Shown here: piece by piece, positions 17,296-27,249 of the stretch | Numbering within the stretch: the first letter of the stretch is position 1 | Layout: each line of letters starts with the position of its first letter | NCBI GenBank assembly: GCA_029379215.1 | Contig: JAQYWO010000053.1 | Coordinates: 1 to 36,826 of the forward strand | Reading direction: 5' to 3' | DNA: 36,826 bases | DNA from: Rhizonema sp. PD37 | GTDB taxonomy: Bacteria > Cyanobacteriota > Cyanobacteriia > Cyanobacteriales > Nostocaceae | The notes under the pieces: model-generated | Databases searched by the model: none | Seen by the model: only the letters and a program-made list of their open reading frames with translations | Told to the model about the DNA's origin: nothing | Program-made: the position numbers and the translations under genes

Positions 17296-17598
17296 TTAGC
17301 GATCGCACCATTCCAAAGTAATCTCAAGATTAGCTGTACTCGAACTTTTTGCCAGTACGGCTGTAAGCTTGCCAGACTCAATACCGATATCTATGCCAAA
17401 TTTTACAGAAGCTTTGTCTGGTTTTACCCGATGAACTGTTTCTGCAATTTCTTTGGTTAAAGATTCGATGGCGGTGGAGACTTCCTCAAATGGTCTGGTT
17501 TGAAAACTTATTTTGCGTTCGCCAATTAGCGTAGCCTCAACTCTGATAAGAGTACCATCTGTAAGTTCTACTGTAACAATTTTGGTTTGGAGTTCCAT
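17296..17598 (-). CDS. Trypco1-like (CU044_2847 family) protein
   Basis: This 100-residue protein shows the pattern of the trypsin-co-occurring domain 1 / CU044_2847 family. An N-terminal beta-strand stretch holds VTVELTDGTLIRVEA, a central helix includes SLTKEIAETV, and the hallmark C-terminal half has KFGIDIGIESGKLTAVLAKSS followed by LEITLEW. The family is known mainly as a small partner of trypsin-like proteases and NTPase-based conflict systems. Here it stands alone: no protease, NTPase or TPR gene lies within the neighbouring kilobases. It could be an orphan component or act with partners elsewhere. The family call is from pattern recognition, not a search. Confidence 0.75.
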   Translation of the reverse strand: MELQTKIVTVELTDGTLIRVEATLIGERKISFQTRPFEEVSTAIESLTKEIAETVHRVKPDKASVKFGIDIGIESGKLTAVLAKSSSTANLEITLEWCDR

Positions 17599-17997
17599 TT
17601 TTATCTAACTGGATTACTCTAGCTTTTATAGCATTCAATCGCAAGTACAATTTGTCAGAAGTCAATAGACAGGAGACAAGGTATACATACACAGACTTGA
17701 GTGTTAAGCTGTTTTAAACTGTCTGTTTATTCATACCGTACTTTACCAGCACATGGGGTGCAGAAATAGAGTCCTGATCTCAAACAGCCAAAAACTCTTG
17801 TATTTCAGGCTTTTTCATTCTTAATTTCGCGTACTCCTTCACAAGAAGCAAGCGTGACAAGCAGCGTCTAATAGAGAAGCGGTACTAGCCATAAATTTTA
17901 AGTAAACAACAGGGCGATTGGCACTCCTGTGCTACTTATGAAAGAAAGTTTATACACAACTATATCATCGTCCTCGTTTTCCCCATAGCAGTACTAA
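17599..17997. other. Spacer without recognisable gene
   Basis: In these 399 bases I see no supported gene, RNA or strong repeat. A few short open stretches on the minus strand (for example PHVLVKYG near 17740) lack starts and are too short to call. Confidence 0.4.
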
Positions 17998-18852
17998 TTA
18001 ATTTCCGCCGACGTTCATGGCTGCGATAACAGCCTTCTGACTGACATCCTTATACAGGGTATTCAAAGACTTCATCACCACTTCAGTTGTCGTTAAATTT
18101 GCCAGATTTTCCTCTTCCTGTGATAAAGTAATTGCTCCTAATACATCTAGAACTGTTTCGCTACTAGATGGTACAATCACAACCAAAGAGGATTCTAAGG
18201 GCTGATTATATTGCCAAAATGTATCTATCCTTTCTAAGAAGTGAGTATTAGATATAGATTCTTGCAAATCTGGCGTTTCAGTTGTTTTTGATATTGCTGG
18301 TAATTTTTCTAAACTCCTAGTACTACGTAACTGACGTAAATCGCTAATAATTTTTTCTTTGGTACGTCCTCGTAATTGAAATAAGACAAACGGATCTTCA
18401 CTAAAGCGATCGCCTAACTGATAGTAAACTGCTGCAATATGCTTGCAGGGATTAGCTTTATCAGGACAAGAACACTTACTATGGACATCAGACAGCGTAA
18501 ACGGAAAGAGTGAAAGACCATTTATTGTAAATACTTCTTCCATATTTTTTGGCATTTCTCCCGCTAATAATTTCGCGGAAAAAATAGCCTTTTGAGACAT
18601 AGTTTCAATTATGTAACCCCATTCTTCATCGCTAAAAGGGTCAAGAGAAAGGGAAACTTTGTATGGTTCCGGTTCACTTCCTTGTACTCTAGATAATACC
18701 TTAGCACCTTTGAAATCAATACTAAGGACATTTCCTTGCCGCGCATAATTTCTTGCACGTTCTAAACGTTTTTTAAATCGGTAGGAATCCAATAAATCAA
18801 GCCATCTTTGTGACCACCATTCTCGACTTGCTTGCAGAGTGTAATTAGTCAT
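17998..18852 (-). CDS. SWIM zinc-finger protein
   Basis: This 284-residue protein has a SWIM zinc finger at about residues 122-133: CSCPDKANPCKH, the C-x-C...C-x-H signature. An N-terminal helical region is rich in Trp and Arg (REWWSQRWLDLLDSYRFKKRLERARNYAR), and the C-terminal 100 residues are polar. SWIM proteins bind DNA or proteins. This one follows the SNF2 helicase gene by 76 bases on the same strand, a pairing common in cyanobacteria and other bacteria, so the two probably act as one complex on DNA. Confidence 0.92.
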   Translation of the reverse strand: MTNYTLQASREWWSQRWLDLLDSYRFKKRLERARNYARQGNVLSIDFKGAKVLSRVQGSEPEPYKVSLSLDPFSDEEWGYIIETMSQKAIFSAKLLAGEMPKNMEEVFTINGLSLFPFTLSDVHSKCSCPDKANPCKHIAAVYYQLGDRFSEDPFVLFQLRGRTKEKIISDLRQLRSTRSLEKLPAISKTTETPDLQESISNTHFLERIDTFWQYNQPLESSLVVIVPSSSETVLDVLGAITLSQEEENLANLTTTEVVMKSLNTLYKDVSQKAVIAAMNVGGN

Positions 18853-18928
18853 TTGTTAATTGTTGATTGTTGATTGTGAAAGATTACTATCGTCTCCTGG
18901 CTTTTATTTTCTGACTTCCCTCTTTTAC

Positions 18929-21900
18929 TCATTCCGTGTCTTCAATCACCGTACTGCGATCAAGAATGAGTAAATCACGGAGTTGATTTGTATTTAATTC
19001 TGTCAGCCATTGTTCACCTGCACCTACAACTTGTTCGGCTAACTGTTTCTTACTTTCAATCATGTCGTGAATTTTTTCTTCCAAAGTGCCAGTACAGACA
19101 AATTTATGCACTTGTACATTGCGAGTTTGACCAATACGAAATACTCTATCTGTCGCTTGATTTTCAACTGCTGGGTTCCACCATCTATCAAAGTGAAAAA
19201 CGTGATTGGCTCGCGTTAAATTCAAGCCGACGCCACCAGCTTTTAGTGATAAGATAAAAATAGGAGGTCCTTCGGGATCGTGTTGGAAACGATCTATCAT
19301 TTCCTCACGTTGTTTTTTGTTAGTACTGCCATATAAAAACAATGTTTCTCGCTTGAGTTGTTTTTCTAAGTATGGTTTTAGTAACTTGCCCCACTCGGCA
19401 AATTGAGTGAAAATTATAACGCGATCGCCCTCTGCTAAAGCAACATCTAACATTTCCTCCAAGCGCTGGAGTTTTCCAGAACGATGTTTTGATGTATCCT
19501 CCTTTAAATATTGAGCTGGGTGATTGCAAATTTGTTTGAGCTTGATCAGTAAAGCTAAAATCATCCCTCGGCGTTGTAACCCCTCAGACTGTTCTATCTC
19601 AGCCAGTGATTCTTCTACAACTTGTTGATAAAGTGTCGCTTGTTCAGTACTCAAACCACAAAATACAGTCATTTCCTGCTTCTCTGGTAAGTCTTGAATA
19701 ATTGAGCGATCTGACTTTAAGCGACGCAGGATAAAAGGTTGGACTAAGGAACGCAACTGAGTTAAAGAAGCGGCATCTCCATATTTTTCGATGGGGATGG
19801 CAAACCGCCGTTGAAAGAATTGTTTATTTCCCAAATAACCCGGATTGAGAAAATCTAAAATCGACCATAGTTCTTGCAGTCGATTTTCTACAGGTGTTCC
19901 CGTTAAAGCAATGCGAAATGTAGATTCTAGCTGACGCACCGCTTGTGACTGCTTCGCATCAGAATTTTTAACATTTTGTGCTTCATCTAAAACAATGCCC
20001 TGCCAAGAAATACTTTGTAATGATTTGACATCCCGGTGTATGAGCGAGTAACTGGTAATGACTAAATCGTGCTTTGTCATTGCTTCGGTAAATACCTTAC
20101 CTTTAGGGCGTTTGTCACCGTGATACTGCAAGACTCTTAGCGAAGGACCAAATTTCTTGACTTCCCTTTCCCAGTTTCCCAAGACTGAAGTTGGGCAAAC
20201 AAGTAGTGTTGGTTTTTCCAACACTTCCTGTTCTTTGAGGTGTAGGAGAAAAGCGATGAATTGAATCGTTTTCCCTAATCCCATATCGTCTGCGAGACAC
20301 GCACCCAATCCCCAACGTTCTAGAAAAGCAAGCCAAGCAACACCGCGTTCTTGATAAGATCGCAGTTTTCCAGTAAAACTTGCAGGCGTGGTTATTGGTG
20401 CGCTTGCCTGATTGTTTGTGAGCGTGCCGATTAACTCCTGCAATGCCCCCGAAGCCTCAAAGCTGACTACTGGTAATTTTTCAATCGCCTGAGTATCTCC
20501 GCTACTTATGCGCAAAGCATCTTCTAGGGAAAGCGCCACTTGATCTTTACGAGAAGCAAAAAAGGTTTGCGCTGTCTTGATATCTTGCGATCGCAATTCC
20601 ACCCACTCGCCATTAATTTCCACCAGAGGGCTATTCAAAGCCACAAGTCTGTCAAACTCTGCTTTGGAAATAGTCTGTCCACCGATTGCCAAATCCCACT
20701 GAAAATTCAGCAAACTTTGTAAACCTAAACGTCCCTGTTTTTTCTTCGATGTTTGTGCAGTGATTTTCAAACCCAAACGGTTTGCCCAGCCTTCACGGTT
20801 CGCCAAACTCGGAGGCAAAACTACTCCCAAACCATTATCTTCAAACCGCCACGCCACAGATTTGATAAACTCATAAGCTTGTACAGGAGTGAGGGTGCTG
20901 ACGCACGGATCTGCCGTTTCTAAATCGAGTGCAATGAGCGGGTACAATCGCGAAGCCAACCCTAAACCGCGTAAAAATGTTTCTTGTGGACTGTCAATGG
21001 TTCGATTTTGATAAACTAATCGTTCAACTGGGTTATTCCAAATCGTCGTTGCATCTACCAAAAAATTGGGATTGTCTGCAGCTTGTAGGGAGTACGCTAA
21101 AGTCCAATTTGTTTGCCCCTCCTCTGGAACACGCAATTCAAAACAGACGCGAAACAGGAGAGTCCCGGCTATTTGGTATTGTAAAGGCATAGTCCAAGCC
21201 TTTAACGCCGCCTCCAATCGTTCCACCCCAAAAGGATCGGCATTGACTGTGTTTAATATAGCTGTTAAAGAATGCAACCACTGGCGCACTGCAGCTGGTA
21301 GAGACGCCATGACTTTTGTTTCTACCAAAGATTGGGAACCCTCCATCATTCTTATTTGAGCATCTATCGTACTGTTCAGAAATCCCAGTAGTAATTCTTG
21401 GGGTTCAATGGGAAAATTTATATAGAGAGGGGAGGAGGGAGTAGGAATTTCTTCATTTTCTATCCTATGCTGATACATCCGGCAAGCTAACGGCATTAAC
21501 TGAGAAAATTTTTCTACACGAGTCCCATCCAATGAGCTATCAAGAAGTGCTTGCCATTTAGCGATGATGGAATTATCTGTTTGTCGTTGAATTGTAGGTA
21601 AAAATTTACACCGAGAAATTAAGTCCAAGCTCCAACGGGCAATCTGCACCCAGAAACGTAAATCTCCTGCCAAAAAGTTATCCTCGCCGTTAGCGTTACC
21701 TAATGGTAGAGATGTCAGAAATTTTACGGCTTCTTCGGGGTTGAGATAAATACCATTCACTTGCCAAGGGTGTAGATATTGCGCGTCTTCTGTTTGTCTT
21801 GACGTTATGTCCATATCTACTGTCGCAGAATGCACCGGAGATATGACAATTCCATCACTGCTATCTTGAATAGAAGTTGGCAGGACAATTATTTGATTGT

Positions 21901-22144
21901 GAGTTGGGATGTTTTTATTAAGACTTGCAATGCGTGTTCGCTCTGCTGGCAGTTTTAAAGTTCCTTTTATCATGTTGTCCTGATGCAAATATTCCAGCAA
22001 TTCTGCTGCTGTCATTGTCATCGGGTGTAGTACTACATCTGTTGATGAACTCTTATTAGAGTTCGTTCCTCGCCAAATTTCCCCCCAAACAAAGAAAGAA
22101 TCACCGTGATTTTGTGGTACCCAACTACCGTGTAAAAGAGCCAT
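18929..22144 (-). CDS. SNF2-family DNA-dependent ATPase/helicase
   Basis: This 1071-residue protein has a long N-terminal region (about 1-590) typical of the bacterial SNF2 helicases that pair with SWIM proteins. The two-lobed ATPase follows: Walker A DDMGLGKT near 617-624, motif II DEAQ near 718, motif III LTGTPVENR near 742, and motif VI QATDRVFRIGQT near 993. All motifs are intact. SNF2 proteins translocate on double-stranded DNA and remodel bound proteins; the exact bacterial role is not known. It is the first gene of a two-gene operon with the SWIM protein. The start follows a 1.4 kb spacer. Confidence 0.95.
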   Translation of the reverse strand: MALLHGSWVPQNHGDSFFVWGEIWRGTNSNKSSSTDVVLHPMTMTAAELLEYLHQDNMIKGTLKLPAERTRIASLNKNIPTHNQIIVLPTSIQDSSDGIVISPVHSATVDMDITSRQTEDAQYLHPWQVNGIYLNPEEAVKFLTSLPLGNANGEDNFLAGDLRFWVQIARWSLDLISRCKFLPTIQRQTDNSIIAKWQALLDSSLDGTRVEKFSQLMPLACRMYQHRIENEEIPTPSSPLYINFPIEPQELLLGFLNSTIDAQIRMMEGSQSLVETKVMASLPAAVRQWLHSLTAILNTVNADPFGVERLEAALKAWTMPLQYQIAGTLLFRVCFELRVPEEGQTNWTLAYSLQAADNPNFLVDATTIWNNPVERLVYQNRTIDSPQETFLRGLGLASRLYPLIALDLETADPCVSTLTPVQAYEFIKSVAWRFEDNGLGVVLPPSLANREGWANRLGLKITAQTSKKKQGRLGLQSLLNFQWDLAIGGQTISKAEFDRLVALNSPLVEINGEWVELRSQDIKTAQTFFASRKDQVALSLEDALRISSGDTQAIEKLPVVSFEASGALQELIGTLTNNQASAPITTPASFTGKLRSYQERGVAWLAFLERWGLGACLADDMGLGKTIQFIAFLLHLKEQEVLEKPTLLVCPTSVLGNWEREVKKFGPSLRVLQYHGDKRPKGKVFTEAMTKHDLVITSYSLIHRDVKSLQSISWQGIVLDEAQNVKNSDAKQSQAVRQLESTFRIALTGTPVENRLQELWSILDFLNPGYLGNKQFFQRRFAIPIEKYGDAASLTQLRSLVQPFILRRLKSDRSIIQDLPEKQEMTVFCGLSTEQATLYQQVVEESLAEIEQSEGLQRRGMILALLIKLKQICNHPAQYLKEDTSKHRSGKLQRLEEMLDVALAEGDRVIIFTQFAEWGKLLKPYLEKQLKRETLFLYGSTNKKQREEMIDRFQHDPEGPPIFILSLKAGGVGLNLTRANHVFHFDRWWNPAVENQATDRVFRIGQTRNVQVHKFVCTGTLEEKIHDMIESKKQLAEQVVGAGEQWLTELNTNQLRDLLILDRSTVIEDTE

Positions 22145-23580
22145 TTGCTAACTACTCAAATATTCAAAAGACTAAAATCTCGAAATTACTTATTTTTTAA
22201 ACTGAAAAATCGTAGCAATTCATTTTATTGGGATTTTTGATAAAAAAAACAATCGGAAGTAATCAGCTAGAAAATATACATAACCTTTAAATAAACAACC
22301 TGAAATTAACATGATGACAAAGAAATTTAAATGATTACTAAATAATCAACTTCTAAGGTTTAAATACCTTTGTGGTTGGCAAATACCAAAGAGAGCGAAA
22401 AGTTGAACTTTCGCTCAAACATTCCGAGTCAGTGCAAGTATCTTTGCAGTACTATTTTTATTGTACAACCCAGACTGCGTTCTTGAAGCATAGGGATAGT
22501 AGTACTTCTGTTGAGAGATGCTAAGCGATCGCGCTCATTAAAAATTCGTCTTGGTTAATTAAGTGACGAGAAGTTGCGAGTCCTGTTTCCAAACAGATGT
22601 CAACTTTGGGAACAGAAACTTACTCAGCACTCATTAAAAAGCTTGCAATATAAGGCATTTGGATACTTTTGGTAGTAGCCTTAGAGAGCGCCGTGATCTC
22701 CTAGCCCCTAAAACCAGGTTTTGATTGCCAGAACTCTATAAGCATTTATCCTCAAGTGTTGGAGGCTTAAACATCAAGAGACATCTCCAAAAATTAATGA
22801 TGTTTTCTTCAAAACCCTTGGTAGGGGCGAACAACTGTACCTGACATCTTGCACCTTCCTTGAGGAAGAGTAGGGTGGCACGGCTTACTATACGAAAAGA
22901 TTAGCTTTTTAGGCTTTTCTTTTCGCAACAAGACTGTGGTAAAACCTCTCTTGGAGATGTCTAATAGATATGTAGGAGAAATTCTGTCCTCTTATGTTCG
23001 CCTAAGTACTTACAATAAAATTCCTGGTTGGGATCTCACATTCTTCTATACAGTATGCTAAAGCGCAATTACAAATTGTTCTTTTAATTACAAATTATTA
23101 ACCGAACATAATGTCAGGGCACTCCTACTAAAAGTTTTGATAAAAGCGTCTTGCACTTCGCCGCGCCTTTTAAAGCAGCGTCAGGGGGTGAAGTTGGCAT
23201 CGGCAATTTTCACAAACTCTCTAATATCTCTAATAAATGATGGGACTTGTACCAACTGAACGAACGTCGATGTAGTATAAATACTTATTTGAGCAGCATC
23301 TTGGGCATCGGCACACAAAGTAAATTGTGTTAGACTTCTATTATAAGTAAAAGTATAAAACAACTAAATCTTGACAATTTAGGTAAATCAAGTGTAAGGG
23401 TTCCCCCACTCTCGCCAAGAAGCGTTTGAAGCTTAACGAGGCACGAGGAATTTTGAATTATTAATTCCGCTTCGCGTTACTAGTTGTTTATCTTTGTATG
23501 CAATTTCAACCAGCAATAGTGCATAAATGTTAGGATTGCCACAGAGCGAGAATAGCGAAGAAAGAAGGGAAAAAAATTGA
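22145..23580. other. 1.4 kb gene-poor spacer between SNF2 gene and pnp
   Basis: This divergent spacer must contain the promoters of the SNF2 gene and pnp. It contains an 8-base-pair hairpin GAGCGAAA (22393-22400)/TTTCGCTC (22409-22416) and the repeat element at 22779-22967. A 60-codon minus-strand frame at 23181-23363 ends in VPSFIRDIREFVKIA; it is protein-like but unsupported. No tRNA, rRNA or known riboswitch is recognised. AGAAGGGA precedes the pnp start. Confidence 0.5.
22779..22967. repeat. MITE-like element, same family as the panB-end repeat
   Basis: A 12-base perfect inverted repeat, AGACATCTCCAA (22779-22790) and TTGGAGATGTCT (22951-22962), bounds about 184 bases with no transposase frame. 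The left end read outward (to about 22802) matches the repeat at 8720-8743 at 22 of 24 bases. The right end plus five flanking bases (GGAGATGTCTAATAG) matches 8734-8748 at 14 of 15. An inner hairpin CGAAAAG (22893-22899)/CTTTTCG (22919-22925) is present. Confidence 0.6.
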
Positions 23581-25737
23581 ATGGGAGAATTTGAGAAGTC
23601 AATATCCTTCGATGGAAGGGATATTCGACTGAAAGTTGGCAAACTAGCTCCCCAGGCTGGTGGGTCGGTGTTGATAGAATCTGGGGACACAGCAGTTTTA
23701 GTAACGGCTACGAGATCAACAGCCAGAGAAGGCATTGATTTTCTTCCCTTGACAGTAGATTACGAAGAAAGACTGTATGCTGCGGGTAGAATTCCTGGAG
23801 GAATGTTACGACGGGAAGGCAGACCGCCAGAGAGAGTGACTCTCACCAGTCGTCTGATAGACCGTCCGCTACGTCCTTTATTTCCATTATGGTTGCGAGA
23901 TGACTTGCAAATTATAGCATTAACGCTCTCGATGGATGAACTAGTCCCGCCTGATGTGCTGGCAGTTACTGGTGCGTCGATCGCTACCCTCATGGCTGGA
24001 ATCCCCTTTAACGGACCGATGGCTGCAGTGCGGGTAGGCTTAGTGGGAGATGATTTTATTATTAATCCCACCTATGCAGAAATTCAAGCCGGAGACTTGG
24101 ATCTCGTAGTAGCAGGTTCACCAGAAGGTGTAATCATGGTGGAGGCAGGAGCCAGTCAGTTGCCAGAAAGAGATATTATCGAGGCAATTGATTTTGGCTA
24201 CGAAGCAGTGCAAGATTTAATCAAGGCACAGCAAGATTTAATTAAGGAACTCGGGTTACAAGTGGTCCATGAAGCACCACCAGAACCAGATATGACTCTG
24301 GAAAACTACATACGCGATCGCGCTAACAACGATGTGAGGAAAATCCTCTCACAGTTCGAGTTAGATAAACCAAGTCGAGATGCTGCTTTAGATGTAGTTA
24401 AAGATACAATCAAAGCGGCGATTACCGAACTACCGGAAGAAGATCCGATCCGTCTTGCCGCAGCAAAAAATAGCAAGGCAGTTGACAGCACCTTCAAAGA
24501 AATCACTAAAAAGTTCATGCGCCGTCAAATCATCGAAGATAATATTCGAGTTGATGGTCGCAAGCTGAATGAAGTACGTCCGGTTTCTTGTTCTGTTGAC
24601 ATTTTACCCAAGCGAGTTCATGGGAGTGGTTTGTTTAACCGGGGACTTACCCAAGTGTTATCTACTTGTACTCTGGGAACACCGGGGGATGTACAATTCT
24701 TAAACGATGACTTGCAAGCAGATCAACAAAAACGTTACATACATCATTACAACTTCCCACCTTTCTCTGTTGGGGAAACGAAACCGATGCGTGCGCCAGG
24801 GCGTAGAGAAATCGGTCATGGTGCGCTTGCCGAACGAGCGATGTTGCCTGTAATGCCATCGAAAGAGCAATTTCCCTACGTGATTCGGGTGGTATCAGAA
24901 ATCCTTTCTTCCAACGGTTCTACATCAATGGGTTCAGTGTGCGGTTCCACATTGTCATTGATGGATGCAGGCGTACCAATTTCCAAACCTGTCAGCGGTG
25001 CAGCTATGGGTTTGATTAAGGAAGGTAACGAAGTCAGAGTCCTGACTGACATTCAGGGGATTGAAGACTTCTTGGGAGACATGGACTTTAAGGTTGCTGG
25101 GACGGACACTGGGATTACCGCCTTGCAAATGGATATGAAAATTTCTGGGTTGTCCATGGAAGTGATCGCCCAAGCCATTCACCAAGCCAAAGAAGCGCGG
25201 TTGCATATTTTGGAGAAAATGCTCCAGACTATTGATAAACCACGCGACGAGATGTCACCCTATGCCCCACGTTTGTTAACCATCAAGATTGATTCAGACA
25301 TGATTGGTCTGGTTATTGGTCCGGGAGGCAAGACGATCAAGGGAATTACAGAGGAGACTGGTGCAAAAATTGACATCGAAGATGATGGCACGGTGACAAT
25401 TTCTGCTGTGGATGAAAACAAGGCAAAAAAAGCCCGTAACATCATTCAAGGCATGACGCGGAAGCTTAATGAAGGTGATGTCTACGTAGGTAGTGTGACT
25501 AGAATTATACCTATAGGTGCATTTGTGGAGTTTCTACCAGGTAAGGAAGGAATGATTCACATTTCGCAATTGGCGGACTACCGTGTTGGTAAAGTTGAGG
25601 ATGAAGTTGGAGTTGGTGATGAAGTGATTATCAAAGTGCGAGAAATTGACAGCAAAGGTAGAATTAACCTCACCCGCTTGGGTATTCACCCAGATCAAGC
25701 TGCTGCTGCGAGAGAAGCTGCAACTGTGAATAACTAA
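23581..25737 (+). CDS. pnp: Polyribonucleotide nucleotidyltransferase (PNPase)
   Basis: This full-length 718-residue protein has two RNase PH-like domains: the first from about residue 10 with [19 protein letters not shown] and [11 protein letters not shown], and the second from about 315 with [21 protein letters not shown] and [13 protein letters not shown] domain (about 555-615, [15 protein letters not shown]) and an S1 domain (about 622-690, [26 protein letters not shown]) follow. It degrades RNA phosphorolytically from the 3' end and can add tails. The start follows AGAAGGGA. A minor hairpin (25796-25812) and a stronger one (25959-25989) lie downstream. Confidence 0.98.
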   Translation: MGEFEKSISFDGRDIRLKVGKLAPQAGGSVLIESGDTAVLVTATRSTAREGIDFLPLTVDYEERLYAAGRIPGGMLRREGRPPERVTLTSRLIDRPLRPLFPLWLRDDLQIIALTLSMDELVPPDVLAVTGASIATLMAGIPFNGPMAAVRVGLVGDDFIINPTYAEIQAGDLDLVVAGSPEGVIMVEAGASQLPERDIIEAIDFGYEAVQDLIKAQQDLIKELGLQVVHEAPPEPDMTLENYIRDRANNDVRKILSQFELDKPSRDAALDVVKDTIKAAITELPEEDPIRLAAAKNSKAVDSTFKEITKKFMRRQIIEDNIRVDGRKLNEVRPVSCSVDILPKRVHGSGLFNRGLTQVLSTCTLGTPGDVQFLNDDLQADQQKRYIHHYNFPPFSVGETKPMRAPGRREIGHGALAERAMLPVMPSKEQFPYVIRVVSEILSSNGSTSMGSVCGSTLSLMDAGVPISKPVSGAAMGLIKEGNEVRVLTDIQGIEDFLGDMDFKVAGTDTGITALQMDMKISGLSMEVIAQAIHQAKEARLHILEKMLQTIDKPRDEMSPYAPRLLTIKIDSDMIGLVIGPGGKTIKGITEETGAKIDIEDDGTVTISAVDENKAKKARNIIQGMTRKLNEGDVYVGSVTRIIPIGAFVEFLPGKEGMIHISQLADYRVGKVEDEVGVGDEVIIKVREIDSKGRINLTRLGIHPDQAAAAREAATVNN

Positions 25738-26450
25738 CTAGTGCAACAAGGCAAAAGTAAAAAGTCAAAAGGCGAAAGAAAGAAATCCTTTTATATCAAG
25801 CTTTTGGCTTGAGACTCACTGGTTAGTTATTTCAGCCAGCAGGCACTACTAACGCTTTGTGGAATTCGCTCATTCAAAAAGTTTTTATTCTGGGGTTGCT
25901 GACTGTTTTGAATGGTAGCTTAATTTCCACTTTCATTCGTATTAGCTCCCCGGACTTGAGATTTTAGATTGATCACAAATCTAAAATCTTCTTTTGTGTG
26001 ACTTTGCGATCTAGAGATTATTTGTGGGAAAAAATCCGCCTCATTTTTCTTTGCTCAAACACGGACTTCATTCCGGGCGCTTGCTGCTCCAGGCAGACGA
26101 GCGCTTTGCTGTGGAAGTTCATCTGTTTTGTTCTTGAGCGCGAAGAAGAGGACAGAATTTTCTTTTAAGCAGACTTTGCCTCAAAATACTCCACTGAGAG
26201 TCGTTGAAGCGCTCTCGATTTTGTATATCTTTTGTCCGTTTTTGTTTAACTGTGTTCATCCCAGCCTGGATTTCTCACTCGCCAGCTGAAAAATCTGGTG
26301 ATTATTTGTACTAAAGACAGAGTATACAGGACAAATAACAGTCTTAACGGAAGATTTCTTGAATCATTAGGATCGGTATACTCATTATATGTTAGGTAAT
26401 TGTAAAAGTACAATTAGTTAGCCTTAACATAAGCCTTGACAAAAAGCGTT
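25738..26450. other. Spacer between pnp and DUF3146-like gene
   Basis: These 713 bases contain no supported gene. A short stem TCAAGC/GCTTGA (25796-25812) and a stronger hairpin at 25959-25989 are present. Around 26060-26130 there is a patch more GC-rich than its surroundings with imperfect inverted arms (ACTTC..GAAGT and CGCTTG..), likely another decayed repeat. Confidence 0.5.
25959..25989 (+). terminator. Hairpin downstream of pnp
   Basis: Perfect 12-base arms, AGATTTTAGATT (25959-25970) and AATCTAAAATCT (25978-25989), enclose a 7-base loop and are followed by TCTTTTGTGTG. It lies about 220 bases past pnp. The stem is AT-rich, so its terminator strength is uncertain. Confidence 0.5.
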
Positions 26451-26714
26451 GTGAGTGCAAGGAGATTACCAGAAACTACTGCCCACGTCAGGATCATCCG
26501 TCAATCTTGGCAAAATGGCTTGTTAGAAGGAGAAGTGAGAGCAGGCGATTATGAATGGCAATTTCAATGGCATTTTCGTCGGGGAGAATTGTCAGTTAAG
26601 CCGTCTCAAGGGCGAGCTCTGATTAAAGAACCTCTTGGTCGCTTCTTAGAACAACGAGATTACCAGCTTGAACCAGGTGGAGACTATGCTTTTACAATTC
26701 GAGCAGAACTATGA
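26451..26714 (+). CDS. DUF3146-like cyanobacterial protein
   Basis: The product is an 87-residue protein from the GTG at 26451 (MSARRLPETTAHVRI); a TTG five codons upstream (26436) would also work. The sequence is compact and aromatic-rich (DYEWQFQWHFRRGEL) and matches what I remember of the DUF3146 family of cyanobacteria, whose function is unknown. No Shine-Dalgarno is visible. A hairpin, ACCCACA (26722-26728) with TGTGGGT (26745-26751), just after the stop could end the transcript. Confidence 0.75.
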   Translation: MSARRLPETTAHVRIIRQSWQNGLLEGEVRAGDYEWQFQWHFRRGELSVKPSQGRALIKEPLGRFLEQRDYQLEPGGDYAFTIRAEL

Positions 26715-26750
26715 GCGAACTACCCACACTTCCCTTCGGGTTAATGTGGG

Positions 26751-26913
26751 TTAACTCAGATCTTGCACCTCTCCGTAAAAACCTAGATAACATAAAAAGA
26801 GGCACAATAAAAGTACCTTATTTTTATGGGTTTTTATCGCTAAATCAAGGATTTTAGTTCAATACTGAGTAATTAAATCACATTATATTTTTCAGGTGCA
26901 AGATCTCAGTTAA
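26751..26913. repeat. MITE-like element with TTAA at both ends
   Basis: TTAACTCAGATCTTGCACCT (26751-26770) is repeated inverted at 26894-26913 with one mismatch (19 of 20). The outer TTAA may be a duplicated target site, leaving CT(C/G)AGATCTTGCACCT as the terminal inverted repeat. The 163-base unit has no transposase frame. It lies in the spacer between the DUF3146-like gene and the monooxygenase gene. Confidence 0.7.
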
Positions 26914-26949
26914 AGTATCCACTAACAATTAACAATTCACAACTCACAA

Positions 26950-27249
26950 ATGACTAATCCTACTCTTCACGTTATTGCCCGTATTGTTGCTTTACCTGAG
27001 AAAGTAGAAGCACTGAAAGCCGTTCTGCTGGAATTAGTTGAGCCAACTAGACATGAAGCAGGATGTATTAAGTATGAACTCTTACAAAATCAGTCGGACC
27101 CGACAGACTTCACTTTTGTGGAAGAATGGACTTCTCATGATGCCCTCAATACTCATTCAGTCTCAGTCCACATGAAGGCAGCAGGAGCTAAATTTGAAGG
27201 CTTGGTAGCAGCTAAACCAGATGTCCGCCAGTACAATCTGTTAGCGTAG
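26950..27249 (+). CDS. ABM-domain putative quinol monooxygenase
   Basis: This 99-residue protein is a single antibiotic-biosynthesis-monooxygenase (YgiN-like) domain: HVIARIVALPEKVEALKAVLLEL at the start, then EAGCIKYELLQN and FTFVEEWTSHDALNTHSVS with the conserved Trp and His. Such small dimeric ferredoxin-like proteins oxidise quinols or degrade aromatic compounds without a cofactor. The substrate is unknown. No clear Shine-Dalgarno is seen, and it stands alone. Confidence 0.9.
   Translation: MTNPTLHVIARIVALPEKVEALKAVLLELVEPTRHEAGCIKYELLQNQSDPTDFTFVEEWTSHDALNTHSVSVHMKAAGAKFEGLVAAKPDVRQYNLLA

Noticed and set aside
17998..22144. SNF2-SWIM pair as a new defence system
   Set aside because: The pairing is widespread in cyanobacterial chromosomes and no nuclease or methylase lies beside it here.
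23181..23363. 60-codon minus-strand frame before pnp
   Set aside because: The C-terminal part looks protein-like, but there is no recognised family, no Shine-Dalgarno and no supporting neighbour.
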